Numbered from the stretch's first letter, positions 24,221-33,299 are shown. The stretch: DNA of 64,000 nucleotides from Dehalococcoidia bacterium (GCA_028285005.1 JANQQP010000041.1:34999-98998), one strand, 5' to 3'. Program-made: numbers and translations. Notes: generated by a model from the letters alone, not told the origin.

Positions 24221-24986
24221 ACTTTCTCAGCACTTCATTCGTTCATCCGCCATCGCGGAACGGCTCGTCGCGCTAGCTCGAATCCGCGAGACCGACCTTG
24301 TCGTCGAGGCTGGACCGGGCCACGGCGTGCTCACAAGGCACCTGGCAGCTTCGGCGGCTCAGGTAATCGCCGTGGAGGCAGATCCGACGCTGTGTGAGCG
24401 GCTCAACGCAAAGCTGTCTGCAGCCTACAACGTCACTGTTCGTCGAGGCGACTTCCTGAAGTACAGACTCCCGTCAGGGCAGTACACGTTCTTCTCGAAC
24501 ATCCCGTTCGCCCGCACCGCAGACATAATGCGCAAACTCGTCTTCGGGAGCGCTCCGCCACAGCGCGCATTCGTCATCATGGAGTCGATCGCCGCTACAC
24601 GATTCCTCGGGCAGCCTTTCGGGCCTGAATCCGAACTCAGCCTCAGACTTAAGGCGCGATTTCATCCTTCAATCATCAGCTGGATTCCACCTCAGTCCTT
24701 CTCACCTCCACCTGCAGCCAATGCTGTAATGCTTGGACTGGAAGCACGCAGTGAGCACTTTCGCCAGGGTTCTGAACTTCGCGACTTCGACCGATTCGCC
24801 AGGTCCATCTTCCGCTCACACGGTGGCAACGCGCGGAACATCCTCCGACAGAAGGTGCCGGGAACGGCCGCCCGGTCGCTGACAGCCGAACTCGGCTTCC
24901 CGGCACACGCTGCACCGTCTAACATCTCGTTCGAACACTGGATGACAGTGTTCAGACTCGCTCGATGGAATGGCAAACACGCATGA
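24174..24986 (+). CDS. Erm-type 23S rRNA adenine N6-methyltransferase
   Basis: A 270-residue SAM-dependent methyltransferase of the Erm/KsgA family. The strongly basic N-terminus (six or more Arg) leads into LSQHFI, then SAM motif I VVEAGPGHGVLT, acidic motif II VEAD and catalytic motif IV NIPFART. The NIPF form and the Arg-rich extension point to Erm (23S A2058) rather than KsgA, whose motif is usually NLPY. Known Erm enzymes confer macrolide-lincosamide-streptogramin B resistance; here the phenotype is inferred. The only in-frame start is a GTG with a poor ribosome site. It overlaps the next gene by ATGA. Confidence 0.82.
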   Translation: MAGRRRQQRRATRRPELSQHFIRSSAIAERLVALARIRETDLVVEAGPGHGVLTRHLAASAAQVIAVEADPTLCERLNAKLSAAYNVTVRRGDFLKYRLPSGQYTFFSNIPFARTADIMRKLVFGSAPPQRAFVIMESIAATRFLGQPFGPESELSLRLKARFHPSIISWIPPQSFSPPPAANAVMLGLEARSEHFRQGSELRDFDRFARSIFRSHGGNARNILRQKVPGTAARSLTAELGFPAHAAPSNISFEHWMTVFRLARWNGKHA

Positions 24987-25843
24987 TCATCGATACACAC
25001 GTCCACATCTGGGAGATGCCGCCCGTGGCGCCAGTTGGGCCAACGGCGCCTCGCTGGACCGCAGAGCCCACCGCTCCCGGAACGGCTGAGATGCTGCTCG
25101 AAGAGATGGACGCAAACGGCGTAGACCGCACGGTACTCGTCCAGACCTCGTTCTCAACCTGGGACAACGGCTACGTCGCAGACGCCGCCAAACGATACCC
25201 AGATCGATTCGTTTCGCAGGGCCTCATCGACCCGCTCGACCCGGATAACGCACAGCACGCCGCCTACTGGATGGATGAGCGCGGCATGACCGGCTTCAGG
25301 TTTCACCCGATGTACTACCACGTGGACGATCCAGTAGAGGGCAAGATCCTGACCAAAGCGGAAAACGCCACCATGTTCGACGCGATCGAGCGGCGGAATG
25401 GCATCGTGCAGGTGCACTGCACACCGGAATACGCGGCGCAGGTCGACACTGCGGTCTCTCGCTATCCCGGTATCACGTGGCTGCTCGATCACATGATGTA
25501 TCCGCTCCCTGAGATGGCATCAAACGGTTGGAGCGCGTACCGTCCAGTGCTCGACCTTGCGAGCCATCCCAACACGCTCATCAAGATCTCAGACGTTCAC
25601 AACCGCTCGAACGAGCCGTTCCCTCACCAAGACATGCACGATGCCGTGAAGATCGCGATCGATGCGTTCGGCATTGAACGTTGCATGTGGGGCACTGGAT
25701 ATCCGGGCTATCACCGGGTCGAGCACGGCTGGCCAACTCTCGCAGAGGAATTACGCATTGTCAGAGAGGCGTTCGACTGGCTCACGGATTCCGAGCGAGC
25801 GCTGCTACTTGGTGATAACGCGGCCCGCCTATGGCGTTTCTGA
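24983..25843 (+). CDS. Amidohydrolase family protein (COG3618-like)
   Basis: A 286-residue TIM-barrel hydrolase. The start ATG at 24983 overlaps the preceding TGA. The metal-site HVH is in MIIDTHVHIWE; later come GFRFHPMYYHVD, VQVHCTPEYA, LLDHMMYP and WGTGYPG near the C-terminus. The family includes lactonases and 2-pyrone-4,6-dicarboxylate hydrolases, so lactone or ring-cleavage product hydrolysis is likely, with unknown substrate. Translational coupling to the erm-like gene is unusual and probably reflects a shared transcript only. Confidence 0.85.
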   Translation: MIIDTHVHIWEMPPVAPVGPTAPRWTAEPTAPGTAEMLLEEMDANGVDRTVLVQTSFSTWDNGYVADAAKRYPDRFVSQGLIDPLDPDNAQHAAYWMDERGMTGFRFHPMYYHVDDPVEGKILTKAENATMFDAIERRNGIVQVHCTPEYAAQVDTAVSRYPGITWLLDHMMYPLPEMASNGWSAYRPVLDLASHPNTLIKISDVHNRSNEPFPHQDMHDAVKIAIDAFGIERCMWGTGYPGYHRVEHGWPTLAEELRIVREAFDWLTDSERALLLGDNAARLWRF

Positions 25844-25924
25844 TCGTTAGGCGCGCCGCCCACGACGTTTGCTGCGATACCATCCAACCTCCAAGACCTG
25901 ATCATCCCCTGAACGGAATCTTCA

Positions 25925-26383
25925 ATGACACTCCAGCCCGGCACCGAAGCCCCAGATTTCACGCTCAACGCTCACGATGGAAACGCTGTAACTCTGTCCT
26001 CGTACAAAGGCCGACGCATCATCCTGGCCTTCCATCCGGCCAGCTTCACCGGAGGCTGAACGAACCAGGTTTCCGGCTTCCGTGCGAAGTACGACGAGAT
26101 TGTTGCAGCAAATGCCGAAGTCATTGAGATCAGCGTCGACAACGCGCCTTCTCAAAAGGCCTGGGCCGAATCACTCGGCGGAATCGACTTTCCACTACTG
26201 GCAGACTTCCATCCCAAGGGTGAGGTGGCAAAGACGTACGGCGTATACAACGAAGATCGTGGCGTCGCCATGAGATCGGTCTTCCTCATCGACGAGAACG
26301 GCGTCATACGGGACTCGGAAGTCTTTCCGCAGGGCATGATCCCGAACGCCGCCGAGGTGCTGAAGAAGCTTGCAGCGATCTGA
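25925..26383 (+). CDS. Selenocysteine peroxiredoxin (AhpC/TSA, Bcp-like)
   Basis: A 152-residue peroxiredoxin read through one in-frame TGA (26057-26059). Before it is MTLQPGTEAPDFTLNAHDG and ILAFHPASFTGG; after it TNQVSGFRAKYDEI continues the family pattern to FPQGMIPNAAEV. The TGA is codon 45, exactly the peroxidatic Cys of the FTxGCT motif, so selenocysteine is predicted at the catalytic position, reducing peroxides. A SECIS-like hairpin follows at 26076-26090. Both halves are well conserved and in one frame, arguing against a pseudogene. No resolving Cys is visible elsewhere in the chain, so it looks like a 1-Sec enzyme. The GrpB-family gene begins 11 nt downstream. An annotation pipeline would probably miss this gene. 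Confidence 0.9.
26076..26090 (+). promoter_or_regulatory. Bacterial SECIS element of the peroxiredoxin
   Basis: GCTTC pairs with GAAGT (one G-U), enclosing loop CGTGC. The loop begins after 21 nt from the UGA and has G at its second position. Bacterial SECIS elements require a short stem, a small loop with an early G, and a UGA-loop distance of roughly 16-37 nt; all are met. Confidence 0.72.
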
Positions 26384-26394
26384 CACGAGGCGAT

Positions 26395-26967
26395 ATGCCG
26401 GAGGACCAGCAACAACCGCGCTCGAAGCCACCGGTCGTAATCGCCGACTACAACCCGAACTGGCCGCTGCACTTCGAGAAGCTCAAAGAGCCGATCTCCA
26501 AAGTTCTCGGCCCACTGGCAATCGCAATTGAGCACGTGGGCAGCACATCGGTTCCTGGTCTGGCCGCCAAGCCCATCATCGATCTCGACATCGTCATCGC
26601 AGGCGAGAACGACATCCCTGAGGCGATACGACTGCTGGCGACCATCGGCTACACCCATGAAGGCGATCTTGGAATCACAGGCAGAGAAGCGTTCTCGACA
26701 CCTCCAGACACGTACAAGCATCATCCATATCTGGTCGTCGAAGGGTATGAGCCTTTTACGCGCCACATTGCATTTCGGAATCGATTGCGACGTGACGCCG
26801 AAGCACGTGCTGAGTACGAGACGCTAAAACGGCGACTCGCACATGAGCACCGCCACGACTCGGAGAACTACTCGTATGCCAAGACCGAGTTCGTGGAGCG
26901 GGTCCTTGCGGAAGAGCTAGGCGAGAATCACCGTATAGGACCGGTTCAGCATCGCCGACCCTCGTGA
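26395..26967 (+). CDS. GrpB family (UPF0157) nucleotidyltransferase-fold protein
   Basis: A 190-residue GrpB-domain protein. Diagnostic segments are VVIADYNPNWPLHFEKLK, IEHVGSTSVPGLAAKPIIDL and the Asp residues in DLDIVI, resembling a minimal nucleotidyltransferase active site. Some GrpB domains are fused to dephospho-CoA kinase (CoaE); this one stands alone. Function is not established. It follows the selenoperoxiredoxin by 11 nt and is probably cotranscribed. Confidence 0.88.
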   Translation: MPEDQQQPRSKPPVVIADYNPNWPLHFEKLKEPISKVLGPLAIAIEHVGSTSVPGLAAKPIIDLDIVIAGENDIPEAIRLLATIGYTHEGDLGITGREAFSTPPDTYKHHPYLVVEGYEPFTRHIAFRNRLRRDAEARAEYETLKRRLAHEHRHDSENYSYAKTEFVERVLAEELGENHRIGPVQHRRPS

Positions 26968-26980
26968 AACCCAGCTCTGG

Positions 26981-27991
26981 CTACCAGCGGTGCAGATTGG
27001 GCGCAAAACTCGCCTCGTAGAACTCTGCGACATGCTCGCCGGGCGGCACAACGGAGTCCAGCGCAGAATCCACCTCATCGCCCAGCTCAACCTCCAGCGC
27101 ACCGAGGTTGTCCTCCAGCTGCTCAAGAGTCCGTGGGCCCACGAGCGGCGCAGTCACACCCGGCTGATTCATCACCCACGCCAGGGACAGCTGAGAAACG
27201 GTGCATCCCTTTGCATCCGCAATCGGCCTGATCGCCTCTACGATGTCCAGCACGCCACCGCTAAACCGTCGCAGTTTGCCCGGGTCCGTCTCGTCTCCGA
27301 AACGTGTGCCGGTAGCCTGCTGCTGCGCCTCGGCCCGAACGTACTTGCCCGTCAGTCCACCTCCCGCCAGTGGGCTCCACGGTATCTGCGCCATGCCATA
27401 AGTCCGGCACATCGGCAGATGCTCACGTTCGATCCTTCGGTCCGCCATGTTGTAAGGCGACTGGTCCGAAACAAACCTGTTCAAGCCCAGCTCTTTGGCT
27501 GCCCAGAGAGACTCCACAACCTGCCACGAGCCGAAGTTCGATGTGCCGATATAGCGGACCTTCCCAGACCGGATGAGATCGTCCATTGCCCGCAACGACT
27601 CATCGATCGCGATGTGCCTCGATGGCCGGTGAAACTGGTACAGGTCGATGTGGTCTATCCGCAGCCGTCGCAGGCTCGCCTCACACTGCTCAATGATGTG
27701 CAAGCGTGAGTTACCAAGCGCGTTCGGGTCATCTGACATGCGTCCATTGACCTTCGTCGCCACCAACACCGAGTTGCGTTTGCCATTTCGCTTCAACGCA
27801 TCGCCAACCACCACTTCACTCTCGCCAGCGTTGTAAACGTTCGCCGTATCCAGGATGTTGATCCCAGCGTCGATCGCACGATCGATGATCGTGTACGAAT
27901 CCTCGGCTGAAGTCCTGCCACCGAACATCATGCAACCCAGCACCAGCGGGCTGATGTTCACACCTGTCCGACCGAACTGGACGTAGTTCAT
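26981..27991 (-). CDS. Aldo/keto reductase
   Basis: A 336-residue NADPH-dependent TIM-barrel oxidoreductase. The catalytic tetrad is recognisable: Asp in LDTANVYNAGESE, the Tyr in the same segment, Lys in VATKVNGRM and His in DLYQFHRPSRH. The C-terminal cofactor loop VAPLVGPRTLEQLEDNL is typical of the YghZ/AKR subgroup. It probably reduces aldehydes or sugar carbonyls. It is divergent from the lipoprotein at 28172, with 180 nt between starts. Confidence 0.92.
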   Translation of the reverse strand: MNYVQFGRTGVNISPLVLGCMMFGGRTSAEDSYTIIDRAIDAGINILDTANVYNAGESEVVVGDALKRNGKRNSVLVATKVNGRMSDDPNALGNSRLHIIEQCEASLRRLRIDHIDLYQFHRPSRHIAIDESLRAMDDLIRSGKVRYIGTSNFGSWQVVESLWAAKELGLNRFVSDQSPYNMADRRIEREHLPMCRTYGMAQIPWSPLAGGGLTGKYVRAEAQQQATGTRFGDETDPGKLRRFSGGVLDIVEAIRPIADAKGCTVSQLSLAWVMNQPGVTAPLVGPRTLEQLEDNLGALEVELGDEVDSALDSVVPPGEHVAEFYEASFAPNLHRW

Positions 27992-28171
27992 CTATCACTC
28001 CGAAGTCCGCTAACTCGCTGCCGCAACAACATGCTCGAAATCTTACCGAAGCCCTGTGATCAGATGTGGCTTATCAGGCTTGATGTCGTTTAGAGCCGAT
28101 GCAGTCATCCCTGCATCAAGCTGGGTGATCGCTCCTACGTAAGTCGCAGGTAAATGCACCAAGGTACGCAG

Positions 28172-28933
28172 ATGAGACATCGCCTCAGGTACTCGGCAAT
28201 ACCACTCGTCCTGCTACTGCTGCTGACTTCATGCGCAGATCCTGTCGGCGCGATTACAGGCACACCGACCGCTGACAAGGTGCTCTTGAACGCCAGGCGA
28301 GTGGCAAGGGATCTCGACTCCTACCGCGCCAGCTTCACGGTCAACGAAACAACGCACTATCCACAGAGTCCGCACCTCGATTTCACCGAATCGACGGTCG
28401 GCAGCGTTGGGATGGAGAACAGGCAGCAGTTCCACCTGGTGCCGGAGCCAGGACTAGAAGTAATCCTCTCAGACGACAACGTCTACTCAAGGCTGGATGA
28501 GGGCGGATGGACGGTAGCGCCTGTAGGTTTCGATGAAGACGATCTCTTCCCACATGAATTCTCATCGCTTCCACCGGGCCATCCCGAGCCTCTGCTCAAT
28601 CGGCGCAACTTTGGCGCGACCTCACTGAGCGACATAGTGACTCTCGATGGCAAACTCGTCTACATCGTCAGTGGACTCGTTCCGGCGCCTCTGCTTGGAA
28701 CTGGGACCGCGCCGCACGTGCTTTCCGACACCGCCCGGATCTACATCGACTCAACGACATTCCATGTGGTCCGTGTCGAGATAGACCACAACGTCCGCGA
28801 TAGTCTGCGTGAGGACTCCGGATACCAGGTCATTCCCGGAGTAGTCGAAATTCAGACCACTGAGGTCTACGAATACAGGGATCACAACTCGCCGGTCGAG
28901 ATCAGCGTGCCGGAAGTTCCTGCCGAGCGTTAA
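28172..28933 (+). CDS. Lipoprotein, LppX/LprG-like
   Basis: A 253-residue secreted lipoprotein. The start at 28172 puts a normal signal peptide (RHRLRYSAIPLVLLLLLTSC) with lipobox LTSC at the N-terminus; the mature form would begin at that Cys. The rest is rich in beta strand with a repeated SxxDSYR, LDGKLVYIVSG, and RIYIDSTTFHVVRVE pattern, like LolA/LppX-type lipid-binding lipoproteins. The ligand is unknown. No clear partner gene is next to it. Confidence 0.75.
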   Translation: MRHRLRYSAIPLVLLLLLTSCADPVGAITGTPTADKVLLNARRVARDLDSYRASFTVNETTHYPQSPHLDFTESTVGSVGMENRQQFHLVPEPGLEVILSDDNVYSRLDEGGWTVAPVGFDEDDLFPHEFSSLPPGHPEPLLNRRNFGATSLSDIVTLDGKLVYIVSGLVPAPLLGTGTAPHVLSDTARIYIDSTTFHVVRVEIDHNVRDSLREDSGYQVIPGVVEIQTTEVYEYRDHNSPVEISVPEVPAER

Positions 28934-29069
28934 CCAGCGCCCATCGAAAATGCCTGCGGCCTGGTTCGGCCCACGGTAAACTGTCCACCCGATTCAACCC
29001 GCTGGTGTCACGCGCCCAAATACGCCGCACGTCACCGCCAACTCGAGCAAGAGTCATGGAGACCACAAC

Positions 29070-29744
29070 TTGCCATCCCATTCGAAGTTAGATGTCCTCA
29101 ACGCAGTACACAACACCGGCATCGTTCCGGTGTTTTACAACGCCGACCTTGAGAAGGCCAAAGGGATAGCAAAGGCCTGCGTCGCAGGCGGCATCACCGT
29201 GCTGGAGTTCACTAACCGGGGCGACCACGCCTGGGAGGTCTTCTCCCAGCTTCACACCTTCTGCCAGAACGAGCTGCCGGACGCCATTCTTGGAGCCGGC
29301 TCAGTCCTTGATGCGGGCACTGCATCGATGTACATCTCAGCTGGCGCGAGCTTCATCGTCGGGCCAGTCACGAACCCGGACGTTGCGAAGGTCTGCAATC
29401 GACGCAAAGTCGCTTACGTCCCTGGCTGTGGCACGGCCAGCGAGATCTCTGCCGCTGAAGAGCTTGGCGCTGACATCGTCAAGATCTTCCCGGGCTCGGC
29501 AGTCGGTGGCCCGCAGTTCGTCAAAGACGTTCTCGCGCCGATGCCCTGGTCGTCGATCATGCCTACTGGCGGCGTAGACATCACCGAGGATTCACTGCGG
29601 CCCTGGTTCGAAGCGGGAGTGGTCGCCGTCGGGATGGGCTCGAAGCTTGCAAGCTCAGATGTTGTGGCAAACAGCGACTGGGCGACACTTGAGCAGCGCA
29701 GTCGAGACGTTGTGGCGCTCATCAAGCAGCTCAAAGGCGGCTAG
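29070..29744 (+). CDS. eda: 2-keto-3-deoxy-6-phosphogluconate aldolase family
   Basis: A 224-residue class I aldolase. Glu in VLEFTNRG and the Schiff-base Lys in GADIVKIFPGSAVGG mark the KDPG/KHG aldolase site; GAGSVLDAGTA and MPTGGVDITEDSL are conserved. It should cleave KDPG to pyruvate and glyceraldehyde 3-phosphate. It starts at TTG. The KDG kinase gene follows 96 nt downstream, so the pair converts 2-keto-3-deoxygluconate to central metabolites. Confidence 0.92.
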   Translation: MPSHSKLDVLNAVHNTGIVPVFYNADLEKAKGIAKACVAGGITVLEFTNRGDHAWEVFSQLHTFCQNELPDAILGAGSVLDAGTASMYISAGASFIVGPVTNPDVAKVCNRRKVAYVPGCGTASEISAAEELGADIVKIFPGSAVGGPQFVKDVLAPMPWSSIMPTGGVDITEDSLRPWFEAGVVAVGMGSKLASSDVVANSDWATLEQRSRDVVALIKQLKGG

Positions 29745-29840
29745 AATCCGCGTCGGGGCGAGACCATGGTCTCGCCCAAACAAGAACGATCAACCAGGCA
29801 ACCGTACACGTTGCCATAGAACAGCGTCGGGAGACACAAG

Positions 29841-30866
29841 ATGGCAAAGGTCGTCACGTTCGGAGAGATCATGCTCCGCCTCGCAACACAGCGGCGCGAG
29901 CGCTTCACCCAAGCACGAGAGTTCGAAGTCACATACGGCGGCGGAGAGTGCAACGTAGCAGTCTCGCTCGCTCACTTCGGAGTCGACGCAACTTTCGTGA
30001 CGGCGATCCCAGACAACGACATCGGCCAGGCCTGCATCAACTACGTCAGGCAATTTGGCGTAGACACGTCCGAGATCCTTCGACAGGGCAACAGGCTTGG
30101 CATCTACTTCCTCGAGTCCGGCGCCGCCATGCGAGCTTCGAAGGTCGTCTACGACCGTGCAGGCGCCTCGATCGCTGAGTTGAAGCCCGGAACGGTCGAC
30201 TGGGAGAAGGTCTTCTCGGGCAAGGACTGGTTCCACTTCACCGGCATCACACCAGCGATTTCCGAGACCGCGGCCGCAACATGTGCAGAGGCCGCCGACG
30301 CAGCGGCGCAGCTCGGTCTGACGGTCAGTGCCGACATGAACTACCGCAAGAACCTGTGGTCTCCCGAGCAGGCGCAAGCGGTCATGAAGCCACTGATGAA
30401 GCACGTCGACGTGGCTATCGGCAACGAGGAAGACGCAGAGAAGTGTCTTGGCGTCGCTGCGGAGGGTGTTGACGTTTCGACGGGCGAGATCGATGCCGAA
30501 GCCTACAGGCCTGTCGTCCAGGAGCTTGTGAACCAATTCGACTTCAAGAAAGTGGGCATCACGCTCCGCGAGAGCCAGTCTGCAGATGACAACGACTGGA
30601 GCGCTATCTACTACGACGGCGGTGGAATCTTTCTCGGACGTAAGTACGCTGTACGGATCGTCGACCGTGTCGGTGGAGGCGACGCCTTCTCAGCTGGAGT
30701 CATCTACGGCAACCTGCAAGATGGCTGGTCATCGCAGCAGGTGCTCGACTTCGCGGTCGCATCATCCGCCATGGCGCACACATTCCACGGCGACTTCAAC
30801 CTTGTAACGGTCAAAGAGGTCATGGCCGTAGCGGGCGGCGACGTGTCCGGCCGAGTGCAGAGGTAG
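29841..30866 (+). CDS. kdgK: 2-keto-3-deoxygluconate kinase (PfkB family)
   Basis: A 341-residue ribokinase-like sugar kinase. FGEIMLRLA at the N-terminus and GGGECNVAVSLAHFG are typical of KDG kinases; the catalytic Asp lies in VGGGDAFSAGVIYG. It would phosphorylate KDG to KDPG, the substrate of the aldolase just upstream. GGGAGA lies 6 nt before the ATG. The next gene, an SDR dehydrogenase, starts 27 nt after the stop, giving an eda-kdgK-SDR unit. Confidence 0.9.
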   Translation: MAKVVTFGEIMLRLATQRRERFTQAREFEVTYGGGECNVAVSLAHFGVDATFVTAIPDNDIGQACINYVRQFGVDTSEILRQGNRLGIYFLESGAAMRASKVVYDRAGASIAELKPGTVDWEKVFSGKDWFHFTGITPAISETAAATCAEAADAAAQLGLTVSADMNYRKNLWSPEQAQAVMKPLMKHVDVAIGNEEDAEKCLGVAAEGVDVSTGEIDAEAYRPVVQELVNQFDFKKVGITLRESQSADDNDWSAIYYDGGGIFLGRKYAVRIVDRVGGGDAFSAGVIYGNLQDGWSSQQVLDFAVASSAMAHTFHGDFNLVTVKEVMAVAGGDVSGRVQR

Positions 30867-30893
30867 CGAAGGGACTCTGAAAGCGAGTGGGCG

Positions 30894-31640
30894 ATGCCTG
30901 AAGCCAGACTACAAGGCCGCACTGCGCTGGTTACCGGCGCATCGCAGGGCATCGGCCGTGCTATAGCGCTCGCATTTGCCCGCGAAGGTGCGAATGTCGT
31001 TGTGACGGCACGCAGTGAGGACAAGCTGCGGTCGCTCGCCAGCGTGGCGGAATCACATGGTGTCGAAGCGCTGGCTGCACCTGCGGACATAGGCGTCGAG
31101 TCCGAGATCCTCGGAGTTGCCGAAGCCGCGCAGGAGAAGTTCGGCGGCGTCGACATACTGGTCAACAACGCGGCCATCATTCACCCGCGCATACCGGTCT
31201 CGGACTTCGACCCACAGCTGTTCCGAGACGTACTGAACGTCAACCTCACCGGCACGTTCCTGATAACGAAAGCCCTGCTGCCCGGCATGATTGAACGCCG
31301 TTACGGCAAGATCATCAACATCTCATCTATTGGAGGCCGCAAGGGAGCAGCTGGCCGCGGCGCGTACCGCATCACGAAGTCAGGCCTAATCAGCTTCACC
31401 GAATCGCTTGCCGCCGAGGTGAAGGAACATGGAATCGATGTCAACGCCATCTGCCCGGGCGGTGTTGACACGGAGGGCTACCGAGACGCCTTCGACTCAG
31501 CCGGACGCTCAGAGAACCCGAAACTGATGGACCCCGATGAGATAGCGCAGGTGGCCGTATTCCTCGCCAGCGACGCTAGCTCCGCAGTAACCGGAGCCGC
31601 AATAGACGCCTTCGGAGGCACCAACCCGCTGTTTAGCTGA
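30894..31640 (+). CDS. SDR-family oxidoreductase
   Basis: A 248-residue classical short-chain dehydrogenase. The nucleotide-binding TGASQGIG lies near residues 14-21, followed by NNAA, catalytic Ser in INISSIGG and the YRITK pattern (Tyr/Lys). The C-terminal AIDAFGG segment is normal. Adjacent to the KDG genes, it may oxidise a sugar or keto-deoxy sugar, as KduD does, but FabG-like activity cannot be excluded. Confidence 0.88.
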   Translation: MPEARLQGRTALVTGASQGIGRAIALAFAREGANVVVTARSEDKLRSLASVAESHGVEALAAPADIGVESEILGVAEAAQEKFGGVDILVNNAAIIHPRIPVSDFDPQLFRDVLNVNLTGTFLITKALLPGMIERRYGKIINISSIGGRKGAAGRGAYRITKSGLISFTESLAAEVKEHGIDVNAICPGGVDTEGYRDAFDSAGRSENPKLMDPDEIAQVAVFLASDASSAVTGAAIDAFGGTNPLFS

Positions 31641-31674
31641 GATGACGCGCCTGGTATCGCTACACGCAGGCGAC

Positions 31675-32331
31675 CTAACTCGGCGGTCGGCCGCCTTCCA
31701 GCTCACCGTCCGGATCATGACCCTCTAGCAGCGCCCGGTGCTTCGGCAGGATCTTCTCCTGGTAGGCGCGCTCGAGCCGGTCGATGAGGTGAACCGGGTG
31801 CGGGTCCGAAATGATCGTTGCGCCCGTTTCCTTGTTCATCACGCCGAGTAGCTCATCGATATGGTCTGCGATGCCGCCGGTGCCAGTCAGCACACCGATC
31901 AGCTTCGCCTCATCATAGGCGATCGCAAACTCACCCAGCGTTCCAGATCGCCCGCCGGCAATCACCACGACATCGCAACTGCGGATGTTCTCGATCTCTC
32001 GACCCATCAGACCTGAGCCCGTGTAGACGATCAGGTCGTAGCCGCGCGTGGGCGACTTATACCGTTCAATGTGCTCTTTCAGGTTCAACGCTGGCGAAAT
32101 GCCGATGACCAGTCCGCCCTCAGACTTGGAGCCAAGGACGGAGTCGTGCGGCAGGCCGGGAGCGACTCCCGTGACCAGCACATAGCCACGCTTGCCGATC
32201 TCCTGACCAAGCTGGTAGAGCGTTTGCCGGATTTCGTCCTGTACCTCGCCGCCAGCAGAGCCCATGACTCCAATTGCAAGTGGCGGAAAGGTCGAAAGCT
32301 CTTCGAATCCGGAAGTGATCTTGTATGTCAT
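31675..32331 (-). CDS. SLOG/LOG-fold nucleotide-binding protein
   Basis: A 218-residue protein of the TIGR00725/lysine-decarboxylase-like Rossmann group. AIGVMGSAGG near the N-terminus and VIAGGRSGTLGEFAIAYDEA resemble the PGGxGTxxE phosphoribohydrolase motif, although the first Pro is replaced by Ala. Members include cytokinin-activating LOG enzymes and molybdenum cofactor carriers. The role here is not known. It is on the minus strand, 147 nt beyond the sugar isomerase operon. Confidence 0.78.
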   Translation of the reverse strand: MTYKITSGFEELSTFPPLAIGVMGSAGGEVQDEIRQTLYQLGQEIGKRGYVLVTGVAPGLPHDSVLGSKSEGGLVIGISPALNLKEHIERYKSPTRGYDLIVYTGSGLMGREIENIRSCDVVVIAGGRSGTLGEFAIAYDEAKLIGVLTGTGGIADHIDELLGVMNKETGATIISDPHPVHLIDRLERAYQEKILPKHRALLEGHDPDGELEGGRPPS

Positions 32332-32478
32332 GAAATGTGTAGGTGAACGACAGAAGGGGTGTTAGGCAGACGGCTGAAACAATAACGATACAGTCATCGA
32401 AGTCGTCTCGCGTCTGTGCCTACACGGTCAACAGCGTGAGTGTCACGCCCGTGGCCCGCCGCGAAACGCCGCGGCGGC

Positions 32479-33285
32479 CTAGCCAGCCTGATCCACCAGC
32501 CAGTCTCGAGATGCGATCTTCTGCTCCGGGGTGCCATAAGCCATGCTGTAATGGCCCGTGTAACCGGCCGATTCCAGGCTCTTGAACATCGAGCCGAAGT
32601 CCAGCGTCCCTTCACCGGGGACCAAATGCGTCTCGTAGTCCCCATTGTTGTCAGCGAGCCGCACTTCACCGATGCGCTCAGTTCCGAATGCGTCGAAGAA
32701 GCCGCCTACGCCATCAGGAACAAGATGCGAATGATTGACCGTGAATGCCCAACCAAGCCTGTCGCCTGGGATGGCATCAAAGTAGCCTTTGCACTCTTCG
32801 ATGGTGTGCGCCATGTAGTGAATCTCAGCATGCACCGGCTCGAAGTTCAGGTTCTCCAACAGGATCCTCGCCCCGGTGTCCGCTGCGTACTTTGAGATCC
32901 GCTGCAAACGGTCGAGTGAAGCGCTGGTACGTGCCGACACATCACCAGAGAAGTGGTAGCCAGCGTGAACGACCGTCCACTGGCAGTTCAGAGAATTAGC
33001 AAGGTCCACACTTGCTCGCATGTATTCATCCACCGCCCGTGACACGTACGGTGAAGTCTCGGCGACGTTAACCGCGGAAAGCGTGTGCAGCCCGATCGAG
33101 ATGCCGTTCTTCTCGCAGGTTTCACGCACAGCCTTGACACGGTCGCGGCTCCAACTCTCCATGTGGTTCGGACCGGAGTCAGCGTTGAAGTCGAGGTAGT
33201 AGAACTCGTTGGCGATCGCCCAGTCCAGCGCGTCTTCGAGCTTCGTGCCACCGGCGTCGAAGCCAATCCTGTCTTTAAGACTCAT
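32479..33285 (-). CDS. Sugar phosphate isomerase/epimerase-like TIM barrel
   Basis: A 268-residue AP-endonuclease-2/xylose-isomerase-like protein. Metal ligands are suggested by ILLENLNFE, FTVNHSHLV, VRLADNNGDYETHLVPGEG and the final helix. Such proteins epimerise or isomerise ketoses and sugar acids. It lies 14 nt downstream of the SDR gene and forms an operon with it and with the second barrel protein at 34096. Confidence 0.85.
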   Translation of the reverse strand: MSLKDRIGFDAGGTKLEDALDWAIANEFYYLDFNADSGPNHMESWSRDRVKAVRETCEKNGISIGLHTLSAVNVAETSPYVSRAVDEYMRASVDLANSLNCQWTVVHAGYHFSGDVSARTSASLDRLQRISKYAADTGARILLENLNFEPVHAEIHYMAHTIEECKGYFDAIPGDRLGWAFTVNHSHLVPDGVGGFFDAFGTERIGEVRLADNNGDYETHLVPGEGTLDFGSMFKSLESAGYTGHYSMAYGTPEQKIASRDWLVDQAG

Positions 33286-33299
33286 TTCGTGGCCTGTTC

